Source: DASUPK01 sp963797265
GTDB taxonomy: Bacteria > Actinomycetota > Thermoleophilia > Solirubrobacterales > 70-9
Assembly: GCA_963797265.1 (NCBI GenBank)
Contig: CAWCOY010000003.1
Span: 186,001 to 250,000 of the forward strand
Direction: 5' to 3'
Length of the DNA stretch: 64,000 bases
The notes beneath the pieces were generated by a model. That model did no database searches and was not told the DNA's origin. It saw nothing but the letters and a program-made list of their open reading frames with translations. Shown piece by piece: positions 30,068-38,023 of this stretch. Position numbers and translations under genes: made by a program. Numbering within the stretch: the stretch's first letter is position 1; every line of letters begins with the position of its first letter.

Positions 30068-31266
30068 GCGTCGATCTGCCCTCGAGCCGCCTGCTCCCTC
30101 GGGATGTCCTTCGGGTGGGCAGCATCGGCTTGCGCACTCGACGCCTGCGGGCCGCCCTCTCCGCTCTGGGGATCTCAATCGGGATCGCCACCGTGGTCGC
30201 GGTGCTGGGAGTCTCCGAGTCGAGCCGCGCCGGGCTTCTCGCGGAGATCGACAGGCTCGGCACCAACCTGCTGACCGTCACGGCCGGCCAGACGCTCACC
30301 GGGTCCGACTCCCAACTGCCGGAGGGGAGCGCGGACGCGACCGGTCACCTCGACGACGTCGAGGGCGCGAGTGCCGTCACCAGCATGTCGGACGCGACCA
30401 TCCGCCGGACCCCCTACATCGACGCGGAGGAGACCGGCGGGATCACGGTGATGGCCTCCGACGTCAACCTGCTGGCGACGCTCCAGGGCACTCTCGCAGC
30501 CGGTTCCTTCCTGACCAAGGCGACCGAGCGTTATCCCGCCGTTGTCCTCGGCTCGGTGGCCGCGCAGCGCCTTGGGATCACCAGCCTCCGTGGCAGGCCA
30601 CAGGCCTTCATCGGCGGCCGCTGGTTCACCGTGGTGGGGATCCTCAACGCCCTGCCCTTGGCCGAGGACGTCGAGCGCGCGGCACTGATCGGCTATCCGG
30701 CGGCCGCCAAGCTCTTCGGCACCGACCCCAATCCCTCCCAGATCTACGTGCGCGCCGACCGCGACCGGGTGGTGCAGGCGCGCGACCTGATTCCGGCCAC
30801 GGCCAACCCGGAGTCACCCGAGGAGGTCGAGGTCTCCAGGCCGTCTGACGCGCTCGAGGCGCGCGCCGCGGCGGCCGGGGCGCTGACGTCACTCTTCCTG
30901 GGGCTGGGGGCGGTCGCACTGCTGGTCGGCGCGGTCGGAATCGCGAACGTGATGGTGATCTCGGTGCTCGAGCGTCGCGGCGAGATCGGCCTGCGCCGGG
31001 CCCTCGGCGCGACCCGAGCACACGTCCGGCTGCAGTTCCTGGCCGAATCGCTCCTGCTGGTCGCGGTGGGCGGCGCGATCGGCGTACTGACCGGGATCCT
31101 GGCGACGATGATCTACGCCGGCAGCCAGGGGTGGAAGCTCGCGATCCCGCCCGAGGCGATCGCCGGGGGCGTGCTCGCCTCGCTCGCCATCGGCGCTCTG
31201 GCCGGGCTCTATCCCGCAAGCCGAGCCGCCCAGATCGCTCCGAGCGAAGCGCTCAGAACTGCATAG
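30064..31266 (+). CDS. MacB/FtsX-type ABC permease
   Basis: The 400-residue permease has the MacB plan: one N-terminal helix (LRAALSALGISIGIATVVAV), a long extracytoplasmic MacB_PCD domain (about residues 50-260), and three C-terminal helices (LGLGAVALLVGAVGIANVMV, FLAESLLLVAVGGAIGVLTG, GGVLASLAIGALAGLYPASR). VISVLERRGEIGLRRALGA is the conserved coupling segment. ATG overlap with the ATPase confirms pairing. It ends 14 bases before the convergent rpsF stop. Confidence 0.92.
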   Translation: MSVDLPSSRLLPRDVLRVGSIGLRTRRLRAALSALGISIGIATVVAVLGVSESSRAGLLAEIDRLGTNLLTVTAGQTLTGSDSQLPEGSADATGHLDDVEGASAVTSMSDATIRRTPYIDAEETGGITVMASDVNLLATLQGTLAAGSFLTKATERYPAVVLGSVAAQRLGITSLRGRPQAFIGGRWFTVVGILNALPLAEDVERAALIGYPAAAKLFGTDPNPSQIYVRADRDRVVQARDLIPATANPESPEEVEVSRPSDALEARAAAAGALTSLFLGLGAVALLVGAVGIANVMVISVLERRGEIGLRRALGATRAHVRLQFLAESLLLVAVGGAIGVLTGILATMIYAGSQGWKLAIPPEAIAGGVLASLAIGALAGLYPASRAAQIAPSEALRTA

Positions 31267-31280
31267 CCAGGGGTGCGGAG

Positions 31281-31679
31281 CTACTCGTCGCGGTCGTCGC
31301 GGCGTCCCCGGCGGGGACGATCGTCGCGATCGGGCCGGCCATCGCCGACGGAGGCCGGGCGATCGGAGACGGGAGGCGGATTGCTCGGCGCCTCCGGGTC
31401 GACCTTGAAGATGCGGAAGCGCAGCACGCCGTCGGTGATCTTCAGGCTGTGATCGAGGCGTTCGAGCAGGTCCGGCTCGCCCTGGAAGCGGTAGTAGCGG
31501 TAGTCCGCCTCGTTCCGCCGCCGGATCTCATAGGCCATCTTGCGCACCCCCCAGACGTCGGCACGGTCAAGGGTGCCCGCGCCCTCGATCGCCTGGCGCA
31601 CATCGCCAGCGACCTTCTCGCGGGCGTCATCCGCGGACTCGGGGTCGAGCATCAGTACGAGTTCGTAGTGCCGGTTCAC
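31281..31679 (-). CDS. rpsF: 30S ribosomal protein S6
   Basis: The 132-residue S6 begins at GTG 31679 (NRHYELVLMLDPES) and has the conserved VWGVRKMAYEIRRRNEADYRYYRFQGEPD and LKITDGVLRFRIFKVD. After the core, an Arg/Asp-rich tail (RPDRDDRPRRGRRDDRDE) extends about 35 residues, longer than in E. coli. rpsF normally precedes ssb-rpsR-rplI; here the 27.4-31.3 kb ABC cassette lies in between on the opposite strand. A TATAGT element 11 bases upstream suggests a separate promoter. Confidence 0.95.
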   Translation of the reverse strand: MNRHYELVLMLDPESADDAREKVAGDVRQAIEGAGTLDRADVWGVRKMAYEIRRRNEADYRYYRFQGEPDLLERLDHSLKITDGVLRFRIFKVDPEAPSNPPPVSDRPASVGDGRPDRDDRPRRGRRDDRDE

Positions 31680-31690
31680 AGCGACGGGCG

Positions 31691-31696
31691 ACTATA
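31691..31696 (-). promoter_or_regulatory. -10-like element of rpsF
   Basis: TATAGT (minus strand) 11 bases before GTG 31679. The TATA core is symmetric, and TATAGG on the plus strand overlaps it before the next gene. Confidence 0.4.
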
Positions 31697-31700
31697 GGGG

Positions 31701-32186
31701 ATGGACGGTGGCAGGGGAGAGGCCGCAGCGCACCTGCCTCACCCAGATATGGCAGGCCGCCAAGTCAGATGGGCGAGCGTGGGCCGCGCCGCGGCGATCG
31801 CCGCCGCCATTGTCGCGGGGATCGTCTCCCTGCCCGCACTCCTGGGCAGCGACCGGCCGCCGCCGGTGCCGCCCGACGTGGGCCTCACTCCTCCGTCGGC
31901 CACGGACCCCGTTCCTGCCAACGTGGCACCCGTCGAGCCGCCCATCGCGGCGGCGCCAAAGGATCGACCCGCCCGGCGCCACCCCCCTCGCCGACACCCG
32001 GCCAAGTCTCACCTCGTCCGCGAGCATCAGGGGCGCGGCAAGCGACGCCGGCACCGTCGCCACTCCGATCGCCAAACCCACCAACAGCCGGCGGCCGAAG
32101 CATCTCCGCAGCCCCCGCCGACCTACGTCCCGCCGCCGATCGACTCGCCGCCGCCCCAACCCGGCGAGTTCCGCTTCGAGCGCTAG
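31701..32186 (+). CDS. Pro-rich single-span membrane protein, unrecognised
   Basis: The frame from ATG 31701 (or ATG 31749) encodes up to 161 residues. A hydrophobic helix (VGRAAAIAAAIVAGIVSLPALLG) is followed by a Pro-rich region (DRPPPVPPDVGLTPP), an Arg/His-rich stretch and another Pro-rich end closing with GEFRFER. The membrane span followed by Pro/Arg-rich low complexity suggests a wall-spanning or secreted-side protein of unknown function. Two overlapping frames of similar length exist, but only this one has a credible membrane helix. Divergent from rpsF. Confidence 0.6.
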   Translation: MDGGRGEAAAHLPHPDMAGRQVRWASVGRAAAIAAAIVAGIVSLPALLGSDRPPPVPPDVGLTPPSATDPVPANVAPVEPPIAAAPKDRPARRHPPRRHPAKSHLVREHQGRGKRRRHRRHSDRQTHQQPAAEASPQPPPTYVPPPIDSPPPQPGEFRFER

Positions 32187-32590
32187 CCGCCTTCCTCAAG
32201 ATCGGGCGGTCTCAGTCGAAATCCGGGCCTGGGCTCGGCACCCAGGTGGCGATAGAAGTCCTCGGCGGCGGTGAGGATGTCGATCCGCATTCCTCCCGCC
32301 CGCTGCAACGCCTCACGGAGCAGTCGCCTTGAGAGGCCGCGGCCGCGCCAGTCCTCACCGACGAGGAGGGCCGAGAGGTGAGCCTGGATCTCGCCATCCG
32401 ACTGGACTTGCACGAGGCCCGCGACCACTCCCTCATCGACCGCGATCAGCGTGGTGGACCCGGGGGACCTCAGCGCCCGGTATGTGCGCTCGGGATCCTC
32501 GGTGTAGGTCTCCCAGCCCTCTGCTGCGCACAGCGCCAGAACGCCGTCCAGGTGCTCTCGTTCGAATGCCCTGACGCCGGTCTCTGACAT
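32183..32590 (-). CDS. GNAT family N-acetyltransferase
   Basis: A 135-residue GNAT protein that transfers an acetyl group from acetyl-CoA to an amine. AHLSALLVGEDWRGRGLSRRLL contains the acetyl-CoA pyrophosphate loop (a variant of Q/RxxGxG/A: DWRGRG), and DILTAAEDFYRHLGAEPRPGF is the usual C-terminal strand-helix. LIAVDEGVVAGLVQVQSDG precedes it. The substrate is unknown. Its stop overlaps the convergent Pro-rich gene by four bases. It is upstream of nothing in its own direction, so it stands alone. Confidence 0.88.
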   Translation of the reverse strand: MSETGVRAFEREHLDGVLALCAAEGWETYTEDPERTYRALRSPGSTTLIAVDEGVVAGLVQVQSDGEIQAHLSALLVGEDWRGRGLSRRLLREALQRAGGMRIDILTAAEDFYRHLGAEPRPGFRLRPPDLEEGG

Positions 32591-32638
32591 GTACCAGTTG
32601 AGACTTCGAGCGAGCGCCCTGCTAATCGGTCGGTGCGA

Positions 32639-34108
32639 CTAGCGCTCGACCGCGGCAGGCGAGCGCTTCGCCTTGATGTCGGCGAGCTGCTCGTCGACCC
32701 AGTCGCCCGGATCGCGCTCGTTGATGATCTCCTTCAGCCGTTTGGCCCGGAGCGCGCGCTCCTCGGGCTCCATGGTGAGAGCGCGATGGATCTCGTCGGC
32801 CTGCTCCTGGATGTCAAACGGGTTCACCGAGAGCGTGCAGTCCCCGAGCTCCTCGTGGGCGCCGGTGTTCTCCGAGAGCATCACCACCCCGTCGCGGGTG
32901 TTGACCGTCGGCGCCTCCTTCGCGACCAGGTTCATCCCGTCGAAGAGCGAGTTGACCATCAGCAGGTCGAACTGCTTGTAGCGCGCCACCGCCTCGTGGA
33001 AGTTCTCGTAGATCCGCAGGTCGATCGGCATCCAGTCGGTCGTCCCGTGCCGGTGGTTGACGACCGCGACCAGCGCCTCGATCCGCTCCAGGTACTCGGC
33101 GTATTCCGGCACGTCCTGCCGAGAGGGCTGCAGGTGCGCGATGAAGGTGACCTTCTCCCGGAACTCCGGATGCTGCTCGAGGAAGACGTCGAAGGCAGTG
33201 AAGCCGCGCAGCACGTTCTTCGAGAGGTCGGCCCGGTCGACCCGCAGGATCAGATGGTCGCGGCGCCGGCGCAACACCTCCTTCTCGTAGAACTCCACGT
33301 CCGAGGACTCGGCCACTCGGTAGAGCCGCTGGGTGTCGATCGAGAGCGGATAGGCGCGCACCCAGGTCTCCCGGCCCTCGTAGATCACAGCGTTCCGCTC
33401 GAAATCGACCTCCAGCTCCATCAGCTCCCGGCAACACTGCAGGAAGTTGCGGCAGTAGGCGGTCGTGTGGAAGCCGATGATGTCGTTGGCGAGCATGCTC
33501 TGGTAGATCTCCTCGCGCCAGCGGTTCGGGAGGATCCGCCAGGAGTCCGGCTGGGACCAGGGGATGTGGACGAAGTAGTGGAGGAACGCGTCCGGCCGGG
33601 CCTCGCGGATCAGGCCGGGGCAGGTGTAGAGGTGGTAGTCGTGGAGCATCACCACCGGGTCCTCCTGGCCCTCGATCGCCTGGACGACGCAATCGGCGAT
33701 GTCGTCGTTGACGACCTTGTAGCCCTCCTCCCAGGCGTCCACCTCCGCCTGGCGGATGTCGGGCGCGTTGGAGAGATCCCAGAGGTAGTGCTGGATGAAC
33801 CACAGGATCGGGTTCGCAATCACGTTGTAGAAGCGATCGTAGGCCGACGGGTTAGAGGCCACCATCTGCACGTCGTAAGTGATCCCCTCGACGTCGATCT
33901 CCACGGGGCCGTCGCTCTCGTTGGCGACCACGGTGTCCTCCTCGGTCATGGCCGAGGCGATCCACAGCGCCTTGCGGTGCGAGACCAGTCCGGAGAGGGC
34001 AGTGACGAGTCCGCCGCCGCCGCGCTGAACGATCCGTTGACCCGTCTCGTCGCGACCGAACTCGGCGGGGCCGCGGTTCGAGACGATGGTCAGGGGGTGC
34101 TCGGGCAC
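32639..34108 (-). CDS. otsA: Trehalose-6-phosphate synthase (GT20)
   Basis: OtsA transfers glucose from UDP- or GDP-glucose to glucose-6-phosphate. The 489-residue protein begins at GTG 34108 with TIVSNRGPAEF, then RGGGGLVTALSGL (sugar-nucleotide loop), IQHYLWD, MLHDYHLYTCPGLIRE, FVHIPW, FHTTAYCRNFLQ and LRVDRADLSKNVLRGF with the catalytic R and K. Near the end come VNSLFDGMNLVAKEAP and LSENTGAHEEL, the GT-B nucleotide-sugar clamp. No phosphatase domain is fused and no otsB gene is in the window. treT follows two genes away in the same direction. Confidence 0.93.
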   Translation of the reverse strand: MPEHPLTIVSNRGPAEFGRDETGQRIVQRGGGGLVTALSGLVSHRKALWIASAMTEEDTVVANESDGPVEIDVEGITYDVQMVASNPSAYDRFYNVIANPILWFIQHYLWDLSNAPDIRQAEVDAWEEGYKVVNDDIADCVVQAIEGQEDPVVMLHDYHLYTCPGLIREARPDAFLHYFVHIPWSQPDSWRILPNRWREEIYQSMLANDIIGFHTTAYCRNFLQCCRELMELEVDFERNAVIYEGRETWVRAYPLSIDTQRLYRVAESSDVEFYEKEVLRRRRDHLILRVDRADLSKNVLRGFTAFDVFLEQHPEFREKVTFIAHLQPSRQDVPEYAEYLERIEALVAVVNHRHGTTDWMPIDLRIYENFHEAVARYKQFDLLMVNSLFDGMNLVAKEAPTVNTRDGVVMLSENTGAHEELGDCTLSVNPFDIQEQADEIHRALTMEPEERALRAKRLKEIINERDPGDWVDEQLADIKAKRSPAAVER

Positions 34109-34138
34109 GCCCCGTTTGTATCAGGCGCGGCTAAGGCC

Positions 34139-34474
34139 TCATGCGATCCGGTCGCCGGGCTCCACGTCCTGGTCCGGCCGCAACAGCACCACTCCCTTGG
34201 CGTCATCGAGCGCTCCGAGGACGAGCACCTCCGAGAGGAAGGGGCCGATCCGCTTGGGCGGGAAGTTGACCACCGCGACGACGAGGCGCCCCTCCAGCTC
34301 CTCCCGCGGGTAGTGGGTGATCTGCGCCGAGGAGCGCTTGTGGCCGATCTCGGGCCCGAAGTCGATCTCGAGCTTCCAGGCGGGGACGCGAGCCTCCGGG
34401 AACACCTCCACGCCCACCACTCGGCCGACCCGCATCTCGACCGCCTCGAACTGCTCCCAGCTGATCTCGGCCAT
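34139..34474 (-). CDS. CsaA-like tRNA-binding OB-fold protein
   Basis: The 111-residue protein is a stand-alone tRNA-binding (EMAP-like) domain: FEAVEMRVGRVVGVEVFPEA, PAWKLEIDFGPEIGHKRSSAQITHYPREEL and LVVAVVNFPPKRIGPFLSEVLVLG. Bacillus CsaA is a homologous dimer with chaperone-like and tRNA-binding activity. It lies between otsA and treT, all on the minus strand, with 12 bases to the treT stop, so it may share that transcript. A link with trehalose or stress is possible but unproven. Confidence 0.88.
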   Translation of the reverse strand: MAEISWEQFEAVEMRVGRVVGVEVFPEARVPAWKLEIDFGPEIGHKRSSAQITHYPREELEGRLVVAVVNFPPKRIGPFLSEVLVLGALDDAKGVVLLRPDQDVEPGDRIA

Positions 34475-34486
34475 CGCGGAGACGCC

Positions 34487-35722
34487 TCAGTCGAGCGAGC
34501 TGAAGATCCGTAGCCAGTCGAGCAGCAGACGCGGCGAGAGGAAGCGCTCCCGGGTCCGCTCCTTGCCCGCACGGCCCAGGCGCCGCCCGAGCTCGGGGTC
34601 ATCCAGGATCCCGGTGCAGCGCTCCGCCGCCAGCTCGGGCGAGCTGACCAGGTAGCCGTCCTCGCCATCCACGATCTGCAGCGGGATGCCGCCGACGTCA
34701 CCGCCGATCGTCGGCCGCCCCTTCCACAGCGCCTCGGCGACCGTCAGCCCGAAGCCCTCGCGGATCGACTTCTGCAGGACCACGTCGGCCTGGGACTGGA
34801 AGGCGTTCACCTCGATCGCGCCGACGTTGTTGAGGTTGTTGAGGATCTTGATGTCGGGATCCGACCCGGCGTACTCGAAGGTCCGGTGGAAGAATTCCCA
34901 GCCCTCGGGATCGTCGGTCGCCATCGATCCGACCAGGGCCAGCTGCACCTCGGGGATCTCCTTCGTGACCTGCCGGTAGGCGTCGATCACCCCGATCGGG
35001 TCCTTCCAGGGATCGAAACGCGAGACCTGGCAGATCATCGGCCGGTCGACGTCGATGCCGAACTGATTGCAGACGAACGCCGCGTCGTCGGGCGAGAGCG
35101 CCATGTTCTTGGGGGAGAGCGGGTCGATCGCCGGAGGCACGATCCGGACGCCGCCGTGGCCGTCCAGCCCCTTCGGCACGTACTGCTCCAGGTGCCAGAC
35201 CGTGACGTCGTACTCCGAGATCAGCGGCAGCAGGCGGCTGATCGGCTCCGGGTTCGGCTCGGAGAGATCGATGTGGCAGCGCCAGATCCAGTTCTTGGCG
35301 TGGTCGGTGGCGTTGTGCCGCATCCCGACCGGCTGCGGGTCGTGCACGATGATCACGTCCCACTCGCCGTCGAGGCTCTCCGCGTTCATTTTGTTGTAGT
35401 GGTCGAACAGCTCCCACTGGCTCGGCGTGAGCGTGTTCGGGTCCCCCTGCAGCGAGTTGTGGAGGAGCTTGGTGGCGTTGAAGAACTCCTCTCGGCCCAT
35501 GATCACCTGCCAGGAGGCGTCCAGGCCGACGTCCCGCATCAGGGGCACGATCGTGTAGAGGATCTCGGAGACGCCGCCGCCGAAGGCCGTCGCGCTGATG
35601 TGGAGCACGCGCTTGCCCTTCATGGTCTCGGCCAGCTCCCTGATCTCGTCGACCAGTCCCCGGCCCGCCAGGTGCGTGTAGTCCGCCAGCGATTTGTTGC
35701 CGAGTGCTACTTCCTGGAGCAC
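34487..35722 (-). CDS. treT: Trehalose glycosyltransferring synthase (GT4)
   Basis: TreT reversibly joins NDP-glucose and glucose to form trehalose directly. The 411-residue GT-B enzyme starts at GTG 35722 (LQEVALGNKSLADYTHLAG). Features include HISATAFGGGVSEILYTIVPLM, VIIVHDPQPVGM, WRCHIDLSEPN, and in the C-terminal lobe CQVSRFDPWKDPIGVIDAYR, LVGSMATDDPEGW and QKSIREGFGLTVAEALWKGRP with the EGFGLTVAE loop. These match archaeal and bacterial TreT well. The gene is preceded by an array of hairpin repeats that may affect its transcription. Confidence 0.92.
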   Translation of the reverse strand: MLQEVALGNKSLADYTHLAGRGLVDEIRELAETMKGKRVLHISATAFGGGVSEILYTIVPLMRDVGLDASWQVIMGREEFFNATKLLHNSLQGDPNTLTPSQWELFDHYNKMNAESLDGEWDVIIVHDPQPVGMRHNATDHAKNWIWRCHIDLSEPNPEPISRLLPLISEYDVTVWHLEQYVPKGLDGHGGVRIVPPAIDPLSPKNMALSPDDAAFVCNQFGIDVDRPMICQVSRFDPWKDPIGVIDAYRQVTKEIPEVQLALVGSMATDDPEGWEFFHRTFEYAGSDPDIKILNNLNNVGAIEVNAFQSQADVVLQKSIREGFGLTVAEALWKGRPTIGGDVGGIPLQIVDGEDGYLVSSPELAAERCTGILDDPELGRRLGRAGKERTRERFLSPRLLLDWLRIFSSLD

Positions 35723-35734
35723 GGCGCCCCCCTA

Positions 35735-35915
35735 GCGCGAGGGTGCCCCGCATATGCGAGGGCGCGCGTTAGCGCGACCCGTGACAAGGGGCAGGGACAA
35801 CCCGTTTGATGGTGTCTGCGCAAGGGCGGAAACGTACTCGTTTGGCGCGAGGGTGCTCCAAGTCGATGCGAGGGTGCGCCGTCAGGCGCAACCCGTTTAG
35901 TGCTGGAACCCGTTA
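35735..35915 (+). repeat. Array of dispersed hairpin repeats
   Basis: At least four or five full or partial units fill the treT/inositol-phosphatase gap. Examples are ATGCGAGGGCGCGC, GTTA, GCGCGACCC (35754-35780) and GATGCGAGGGTGCGCC, GTCA, GGCGCAACCCGTTTAG (35865-35900). Between them are half units ending ACCCGTTTGATGG or ACTCGTTTGG. Stems change in both arms together (T-A to C-G, and an added C-G pair). The stop codon of the next minus-strand gene lies in the last ACCCGTTAA. Confidence 0.8.
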
Positions 35916-36836
35916 AACGCTGGCGCGGAGCCGCTCGATGCCGGTGTCGATCTCGGCGCAGATCGCAGAGTGGAGCTCGTGGTTGGCGGCCGCCACGCAG
36001 GACATCTGGAACTCATGGCCCGAGCCGAGCAGCGGCCTCGCGGCGAGCGGCTCGCCGTAGGCGTCGGTCACCACCGCGCCGCACTCCTCCAGGCAGATCG
36101 CCGCGGCCGCCAGGTCGTAGGGCGAGTTGTTCAGCACCGCCCCGTCTCCGACCCGCTCGAACTCGGCACGGATGGCGGGCACGTCGTCGATCATGCGCGG
36201 ACCCGGCTCCACGTACGCGTCGAGCTGCCCGGTGGCGATCCGGGTCATGTCGTAGGTGGCCGATCCGAGGTCGAAGGTGCCGCCGCCCACCGACGAAGCA
36301 TCGATCAGGTCGCAAATCACCTCGATCAGGGCGCGGGCGGGGCGCCCGCGGAAGCCGTACGTCCAGAACATGCGCTCGAGCGAGCGGTTGCCGGAGAGGT
36401 TCGCGGCCGGCTCCAGCCCCTCGCCGCGCTCGGCGACGAAGCTGCGACCGCTCTTGACCTCCAGCACGCAGCCCACCAGCACGTCGGCCATGGTCGGCTC
36501 CGAGTCGAGTGGGGCCGCCGCGACCGAGACGCAGCACGACTCGAGACCGGCCAATGCGGGACGGGTGCCGTCGATCGGGTCGACGACCAGCACCCACTCG
36601 GCTCGGTCCCCCGCCGGCGAGACCAGCCCGCGATCCTCGGAATAGAAGGAGACCTCGGGTGCGCGCTCGGCGAGGAACGACTCCATCCGCGCCTCGGCGC
36701 GCTCGTCGATCTGAAAGGTGACGTCGCCGCCCTCCGCGGCCCCGGAGTGAGCGCGTCCAGCATGCGTCCCGAGATGAGGCTGGACCTCATCGCGCAGGGT
36801 CGCCGCAAGGTCGGTGACCAGTTCGCGGATCTCCAT
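35913..36836 (-). CDS. Inositol monophosphatase-family phosphatase
   Basis: The 307-residue protein has the family metal sites: a glutamate-containing EDRGLVS segment, WVLVVDPIDGTRPALAG (DPxDGT loop), and a late LDAYVEPGPRMIDDVPA in place of the usual W-D-x-A-A. The family removes phosphate from inositol, sugar or nucleotide (PAP) substrates. The changed third motif suggests a substrate other than myo-inositol-1-phosphate. It lies 11 bases after the htrA stop on the same strand, so it may be the last gene of the stress-sensing operon. A role as trehalose-6-phosphate phosphatase can be imagined from its neighbours, but nothing in the sequence proves it. Confidence 0.85.
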   Translation of the reverse strand: MEIRELVTDLAATLRDEVQPHLGTHAGRAHSGAAEGGDVTFQIDERAEARMESFLAERAPEVSFYSEDRGLVSPAGDRAEWVLVVDPIDGTRPALAGLESCCVSVAAAPLDSEPTMADVLVGCVLEVKSGRSFVAERGEGLEPAANLSGNRSLERMFWTYGFRGRPARALIEVICDLIDASSVGGGTFDLGSATYDMTRIATGQLDAYVEPGPRMIDDVPAIRAEFERVGDGAVLNNSPYDLAAAAICLEECGAVVTDAYGEPLAARPLLGSGHEFQMSCVAAANHELHSAICAEIDTGIERLRASV

Positions 36837-36847
36837 GACGCCAGTTC

Positions 36848-38023
36848 TTACTGGTTTACATCCGCAGGGCGCGAGCCGAGCGTGACGTCGACGCTCTGCT
36901 TGTCGCCGTCGCGGATGATGTCGAGCGTCACGGTGTCGCCCGGCTTGTGTTGGGCGACCAGCGTCGAGAGGTCGTTGTTCTGCAGGACCGGCTTCCCGTC
37001 GACCGCGACGACGAGGTCGCCGCCCGTCTTCACCCGCTGCAGCTGGAAGGTGTCCTCGCCGTTCGATCCCTGCAGGCCGGCGTCGTCGGCGGGGCTGCCA
37101 TCGACCACGTCCGTGATCAGCGCGCCGGAATCCGTGTCGAGGCCGAGGTGCTCGGCGAGCTGTGGGTAGAGCGACTCGCTGGTCACGCCGAGGTAGGCAT
37201 AGTCGACCTTGCCGTCGTTCTTCAGCTGGTCCAGCGAGTAGCGCACGGAGGTCACCGGGATCGCGAAGCCGACTCCCGAGTTGCTTCCCGAGCTGGAGGC
37301 GATCTGCTCGTTGATGCCGATCACCTGGCCCTTGGCGTCGAGCAGCGGCCCGCCGGAGTTCCCCGGGTTGATCGACGCGTCGGTCTGGATCGCGTTGTCG
37401 ATCCCGAAATTGGTCAGGCCCTCGACCGTCCGGTCGGTGGCGGAGACGACGCCGATCGAGAGCGATTGCTCCTCGCCGAAGGGGCTGCCGATCGCCGCGA
37501 CCGGCTCGCCAACCGCGAAGCCCGAGCGGTCCGAGAGGGTCACCGGCTTGAGATCGAGCCCGTCGGGATCGACCTTGATCAGCGCCACGTCGGCGTCGGC
37601 GTCGAAGCCGACGATCTGGGCGGGGACCCGGTTGCGGTCGCCGAACTCGACGAAGACCTGCTTTGCCTCCTTCGGCGTGCCGCCGCCGTTCAGGTGGCCG
37701 CCGCTCGTCACCACGTGGGCGTTGGTGACGATGTGGCCGTCCGTGTCGACCACGAACCCCGATCCCTGGCCGGCGGAGCCGCCTCCACCGAGCAGGTCGC
37801 TGACGCCGCCCTCGAAGACGGAATCGATGGTCACCACGCCGGGGGAGACGTCCTTGTAGATCTGGGCGGGGTTGAAGCTGTCGTCGCTCGCCTGGACGAC
37901 GACCTGGGTGGCCGTCTGGGGGGCCGAGGCCGCGGGCGTGCTCGAGTCGTTGCCTCCACCGCCGCCGCAGCCCGCGATCAGCGCCGTGACCAGCACTACC
38001 GGCAACATCAACCTCAGCTTCAT
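36848..38023 (-). CDS. HtrA/DegP-like serine protease with PDZ domain
   Basis: The 391-residue protein has a lipobox (LIAGC, C19), so it is probably a lipoprotein outside the membrane. The trypsin-like domain carries the triad H103 (TNAHVV), D145 (DADVALIK) and S223 (NPGNSGGPLL). A single PDZ domain follows (residues about 285-385, with LGLDTDSGALITDVVDGSPADDAGL). HtrA proteins degrade or refold damaged envelope proteins. It overlaps the kinase gene by four bases, which makes a regulator-kinase-protease operon of the CpxAR/CssRS-HtrA kind. Confidence 0.94.
   Translation of the reverse strand: MKLRLMLPVVLVTALIAGCGGGGGNDSSTPAASAPQTATQVVVQASDDSFNPAQIYKDVSPGVVTIDSVFEGGVSDLLGGGGSAGQGSGFVVDTDGHIVTNAHVVTSGGHLNGGGTPKEAKQVFVEFGDRNRVPAQIVGFDADADVALIKVDPDGLDLKPVTLSDRSGFAVGEPVAAIGSPFGEEQSLSIGVVSATDRTVEGLTNFGIDNAIQTDASINPGNSGGPLLDAKGQVIGINEQIASSSGSNSGVGFAIPVTSVRYSLDQLKNDGKVDYAYLGVTSESLYPQLAEHLGLDTDSGALITDVVDGSPADDAGLQGSNGEDTFQLQRVKTGGDLVVAVDGKPVLQNNDLSTLVAQHKPGDTVTLDIIRDGDKQSVDVTLGSRPADVNQ

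Noticed and set aside
31708..32274. Alternative frame (188 residues) over the Pro-rich protein gene
   Set aside because: It lacks a membrane helix and is Arg/Ser/Pro-rich like a shadow frame, while the 31701 frame has a credible membrane span.
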